Shown piece after piece: positions 61,013 to 64,000 of a DNA stretch of 64,000 bases. Source of the stretch: Hwanghaeella grinnelliae (GTDB lineage Bacteria; Pseudomonadota; Alphaproteobacteria; UBA8366; Aestuariispiraceae); assembly GCF_004005845.1 (NCBI RefSeq), contig NZ_SADE01000001.1, positions 992,001 to 1,056,000 of the forward strand. Direction: 5' to 3'. Each line of letters begins with the position of its first letter. Within the stretch, counting starts at the first letter, position 1. Made by a program: the position numbers and the translations under genes. The notes under the pieces are model-generated. The model searched no databases. It worked only from the letters and a program-made list of their open reading frames with translations, and was not told the origin of the DNA.

Positions 61013-62584
61013 ATGGTCACCTGGTCACCGTCCAATTTTTCGCAAACACAAACTGTCCGAAAGGGGGCGGTCCGGTCTGAAAACGGCGTGGTCGCGGCCC
61101 AGCATGGCGGGGCGGCAGCGGTTGGGGCCCGTGTGTTGGAGCAGGGCGGCAATGCGGTGGATGCCGCCATTGCCGTCAGCTTTGCGATCGGGGTGGTCGA
61201 ACCGTGGATGTCCGGCCCTGGCGGCGGCGGATACATGGTGATTCGGCGACCTGGGGACGACAATGCGAATGTTATCGACTTCGGGATGCGCAGTCCTGCC
61301 GGGCTCGACCTCTCGAACTATCCATTGTCGGGTGGCGTCGCTTCCGATCTGTTCCCGTGGCCCAGCGTTCTGGATGATAGGAACGTAACCGGCGCCCATT
61401 CGGTCGCCCTGCCGGGGCAGGTCGCCGGGATGGGATTGGCGCATGAAACCTACGGCACGAAGCCGTGGGCCGACTTGTTGGAGCCGGCCGTCGGTCTGGC
61501 CGGCGAGGGGCTGTTGGTTGACTGGTACGCGCAGCTCTTGATCGCCGGCGTCGTTGGGGACCTTCGAAAATTCCCCAAATCCCAGGAAACTTTTCTCGAC
61601 GCCGATGGCAATCCACGTGCGTCGGCTTGGACGGCGTTGGCGGATCAGCGTTGCGATATGTCTGCCATGCAGGCCACTTTGGCCAAAATCGCGGCCGGCG
61701 GCCCGCGTGAGTTTTATGAAGGTGATTTGGCGCGGTCCATCGTTAAGGACCTGCAGGCTGCGGGCAGTTCGATAACGGAAGCCGATCTGGCGGCGTATAA
61801 GGCGTCGATCGTACCGGCCCATAAGCTGGACCATCGGGAAGGAACGGTCTTCCTGACACCGGAATTGACGGCAGGGCCAACCTATATCCGGACATACGAA
61901 CTGCTGCAGAAGGCGTTCGAAGGCGTCAACTTCCTCGGCGCCGACACTTATGTCGAATATGCCAATGCCCTGTTCACCGCCTACGCGGAAAGATTGGCGC
62001 AAATGGGCGACGTGGAAGGCCATCGCGGCTGTACAACGCATTTCAACGTCGTCGATAGCGACGGGATGATGGTGTCGGTAACCCAGACATTGTTGTCGAT
62101 TTTCGGATCGAAGCTCATGCTGCCCGAAAGCGGCGTCTTGATGAACAACGGCATCATGTGGTTCGACCCGGAGCAAGGCAAACCGAACTCGCTGGCGCCG
62201 GGCAAACGATGCCTGTCCAATATGTGTCCGATTATCGGCGAACGGTCCGATGGTTTCCAATTCGCGCTCGGCGCGTCGGGCGGGCGGAAAATCATGCCTG
62301 CCGTGCTTCAGATATCTTCGTTCATCATGGATTACGGCATGGACCTGGAAGCCGCTTTCCATACACCCAGGATCGATGTCAGCGGCGGTGATACAGTCGT
62401 GGCCGACAATGCCTTGCCGGGGTCAATCCTGCAGGCCTTGGACCAGCGGTTCCGCTGCGTGGCGGCCCCCAGGACGGTCTATCCCTACAATTTCGGCTGT
62501 CCCAGCGCCGTCGCCCGGGATGGCGACGAAAACCAAGGGGCGACGGAAATCATGTCGCCGTGGGGCGACGCGGCCACGTACTAG
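61013..62584 (+). CDS. ggt: Gamma-glutamyltransferase family protein
   Basis: The protein is 523 residues from ATG 61013, which has GGAG 8 bases upstream. It is an Ntn-hydrolase precursor: the nucleophile Thr341 begins TTHFNVVDSDGMMVSVTQT, where self-cleavage gives large and small subunits. AAQHGGAAAVGARVLEQGGN and SGPGGGGYMVIR are typical of the large subunit, and GASGGRKIMPAVLQ of the small one. No signal peptide is visible, so it may be cytoplasmic. Downstream is a peptide-type ABC binding protein, which suggests use of gamma-glutamyl compounds. Confidence 0.9.
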   Translation: MVTWSPSNFSQTQTVRKGAVRSENGVVAAQHGGAAAVGARVLEQGGNAVDAAIAVSFAIGVVEPWMSGPGGGGYMVIRRPGDDNANVIDFGMRSPAGLDLSNYPLSGGVASDLFPWPSVLDDRNVTGAHSVALPGQVAGMGLAHETYGTKPWADLLEPAVGLAGEGLLVDWYAQLLIAGVVGDLRKFPKSQETFLDADGNPRASAWTALADQRCDMSAMQATLAKIAAGGPREFYEGDLARSIVKDLQAAGSSITEADLAAYKASIVPAHKLDHREGTVFLTPELTAGPTYIRTYELLQKAFEGVNFLGADTYVEYANALFTAYAERLAQMGDVEGHRGCTTHFNVVDSDGMMVSVTQTLLSIFGSKLMLPESGVLMNNGIMWFDPEQGKPNSLAPGKRCLSNMCPIIGERSDGFQFALGASGGRKIMPAVLQISSFIMDYGMDLEAAFHTPRIDVSGGDTVVADNALPGSILQALDQRFRCVAAPRTVYPYNFGCPSAVARDGDENQGATEIMSPWGDAATY

Positions 62585-62594
62585 ATTTCGCAGG

Positions 62595-62613
62595 TGCAGC
62601 AAAAAATGCTGCA
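62595..62613. repeat. Inverted repeat after ggt
   Basis: TGCAGCA-AAAAA-TGCTGCA has perfect 7-bp arms 11 bases after the ggt stop. No T-run follows, so it is either a weak terminator or an operator for the downstream gene. A second repeat, GTGTTC-N15-GAACAC, is at 62744-62770. The 263-base gap holds no gene. Confidence 0.45.
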
Positions 62614-62847
62614 TACGCACAAAAGTTCTTCATTGTGTTACGGTTTGATGACAATATCCTATCATCATCGACATTTTCTGGGCTAAGGTACGGTAAGGGG
62701 GTGCAACAAAAACGTAACGTAAATGCCCTATCGTGGGGGTGAAGTGTTCCACTGAACAGGGAGAGAACACTCGGGCATGCGGGCAATCCGTGTGTGCCGC
62801 CCGGTAGGGATGGGGTAAAAAAGACAAATCTTGAGGAGTAAGCCGCA

Positions 62848-64000
62848 ATGAGCATTAGAAAGCTCGGATTGCTGGCGTGCGTCGGACTTGGTGTCATGGC
62901 GTTCGCGGCAACACGAAGCGATTCCGTTCGGGCAGCAGATTGCCCGGCAATAACGGTTGAAGACATGGGGGGCCTTTCCAGTGAGTTTCCGCAACAGTTC
63001 GAACTGGCTGAGTTCGAAGCCGCGGCTGGATGCACGCTGACCTTCCAGGAAAATCCCGAGATCGCCAAACTGAACGGTATGATCCGCGGCAACCCGGACC
63101 TTCCGCCGCTTGCGGACCGTCTGCCGGAAGAGCCATTGGTTTATGTGCCATATGGCGCGGTCGGTAAGTACGGCGGCACCTTCGATGTCTTGTCGAACGC
63201 GACCGAAGCCGGCACCTCAGACTTCCTGTCTGTACGCCACGTGAATCTTGTTCGTTATTCCGACGACCTTCAGACGATCGTTCCGATGGTCGCCAAGGGG
63301 TGGGAATGGAATGACGACTACACCCAACTGACCTTCTTCCTGCGCAAGGGCCATAAATGGTCCGATGGCGCGCCGTTCACCGCGGAAGACGTCAAATTCT
63401 GGTATGACAATCTGGCCCTGGACAGCAAAGTTCGGGAAAAGCCGAAGGATTACGCGCTTGTCGCGGGTGAGCGGATGACCGTCGATGTGGTCGACCCGCA
63501 CACCGTCCGCTTCAATCTGCCGGCGCCGAAGCCGGGCCTTTTGGCTCACTTCGCGACATCCTATGCCCAGGCCTTCCAGCCGAAGCATTTCCTTGGTCAA
63601 TGGCATCCCGCCATCACGGCCGATGGTGACGCGAAAGCTCAGGCCCTTGGGTTCAAGGACGGTTACGACGCCGTTGCCGCCTATTACGGCAACTCCGACT
63701 GGACCGATACGCCGACGCCGATGCTGGCGAAGCCGGACATGCTGCCGAAGCTGCCCAAGGATGCGATGCCCAGCCTGGAAAGCCATGTTGTCATCAAGGA
63801 AAGCACGGAAGGCCGCCACTTCGTTGCCAACCCGTATTTCCACATCGTCGATACGGCCGGCAATCAGCTTCCCTATATCAGCGAACAGGACGAGTTGTTC
63901 ATCAACGAGAACGAAGTCCGCCTGCTGAAGCTGGTGAATGCGGAAGTCGACTACAAGTCCCAGTCGGTTCAGCTTCCTGCCGCGCCGATGCTTATGGACG
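62848..64000 (+). CDS. Peptide/oligopeptide-type ABC transporter substrate-binding protein (partial, right edge)
   Basis: The frame is open to the window end, giving 384 residues so far. GAGGAG precedes ATG 62848. The signal peptide (LGLLACVGLGVMAFAATRSD) should be cut near VRAADC. The SBP_bac_5 family is shown by VAKGWEWNDDYTQLTFFLRK, GHKWSDGAPFTAEDVKFWYD and VVDPHTVRFNLPAPKPG. It would bind peptides or related solutes in the periplasm for an importer whose genes should follow downstream. Two copies of conserved DWTD/TPTPM-like segments suit the large DppA/OppA-like subgroup. Confidence 0.88.
   Translation, partial: MSIRKLGLLACVGLGVMAFAATRSDSVRAADCPAITVEDMGGLSSEFPQQFELAEFEAAAGCTLTFQENPEIAKLNGMIRGNPDLPPLADRLPEEPLVYVPYGAVGKYGGTFDVLSNATEAGTSDFLSVRHVNLVRYSDDLQTIVPMVAKGWEWNDDYTQLTFFLRKGHKWSDGAPFTAEDVKFWYDNLALDSKVREKPKDYALVAGERMTVDVVDPHTVRFNLPAPKPGLLAHFATSYAQAFQPKHFLGQWHPAITADGDAKAQALGFKDGYDAVAAYYGNSDWTDTPTPMLAKPDMLPKLPKDAMPSLESHVVIKESTEGRHFVANPYFHIVDTAGNQLPYISEQDELFINENEVRLLKLVNAEVDYKSQSVQLPAAPMLMD

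Noticed and set aside
61025-62362. 445-residue minus-strand frame opposite ggt
   Set aside because: The plus-strand gamma-glutamyltransferase has its catalytic Thr and full length. The reverse frame is a shadow.
62595-62613. Intrinsic terminator of ggt
   Set aside because: The stem is good but no T-run follows on the plus strand, so I reported it only as an inverted repeat.

Overview
The window looks like a chromosomal segment of a free-living, flagellated alphaproteobacterium, probably Rhodospirillales-like and plausibly marine. The evidence is a circularly permuted two-piece tmRNA gene, FliX, an alpha-type SspB, a DksA with the alphaproteobacterial degenerate zinc finger, SAM-II-like leader elements, DUF2849 beside sulfite reductase, and sigma-54-type promoters on flagellar genes. 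GC content is high throughout and coding is dense. I see no prophage, insertion sequence, CRISPR array or tRNA gene.

Region 1 (1-22.9 kb) is flagellar. It holds flgL (partial, left edge), two paralogous flagellins, and the minus-strand operon flgI-flgJ-flgN followed by flgK, with fliX divergent. Between flgK and flgL, which are normally adjacent, lies a block of about 17 kb. It encodes the flagellins, a TPR/O-GlcNAc-transferase-like protein, a Maf-type flagellin glycosyltransferase, and two convergent sugar clusters: AsnB, PseA-like amidotransferase, formyltransferase, methyltransferase and GNAT on the plus strand; aminotransferase, epimerase and cytidylyltransferase on the minus strand. Together these suggest synthesis of an unusual activated sugar and its attachment to flagellin. 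A DMSP-lyase-like cupin and a Gfo/Idh/MocA oxidoreductase sit at the edge of the island.

Region 2 (23-35.6 kb) carries dksA, a Tat-exported PhoD phosphatase with a possible Pho box, a small HisKA-like protein without the histidine, class I fumarase, and sspB immediately downstream of ssrA. These are followed by a redox-flavoured cluster: NMO-like flavoprotein and Rieske fusion protein, divergent from an MFS transporter and a cysteine-rich HTH regulator. A secreted protein with three cysteine modules and an amber-interrupted pseudogene follow.

Region 3 (36-47.5 kb) carries thyA-folA, trxB, a bactofilin, a hibernation factor fused to a cold-shock domain, a degenerate PP2C with a coupled partner, an RraA-family protein, histidine-utilisation genes hutF and hutI, a secreted SUMF1-domain protein and a large gene of unknown function.

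Region 4 (47.7-54.7 kb) is a sulfur-assimilation operon on the minus strand: cysG, DUF2849, sulfite reductase, a small ORF, DUF934, metZ and rhodanese. Its leader appears to contain two SAM-II-like elements separated by an intrinsic terminator, with a Shine-Dalgarno-masking switch just before cysG. hutG lies upstream.

Region 5 (54.7-64 kb) holds a YcaQ-type DNA glycosylase, an ABC-F ATPase, a NIT-domain hybrid histidine kinase, a gamma-glutamyltransferase and a partial peptide-type ABC substrate-binding protein at the right edge.
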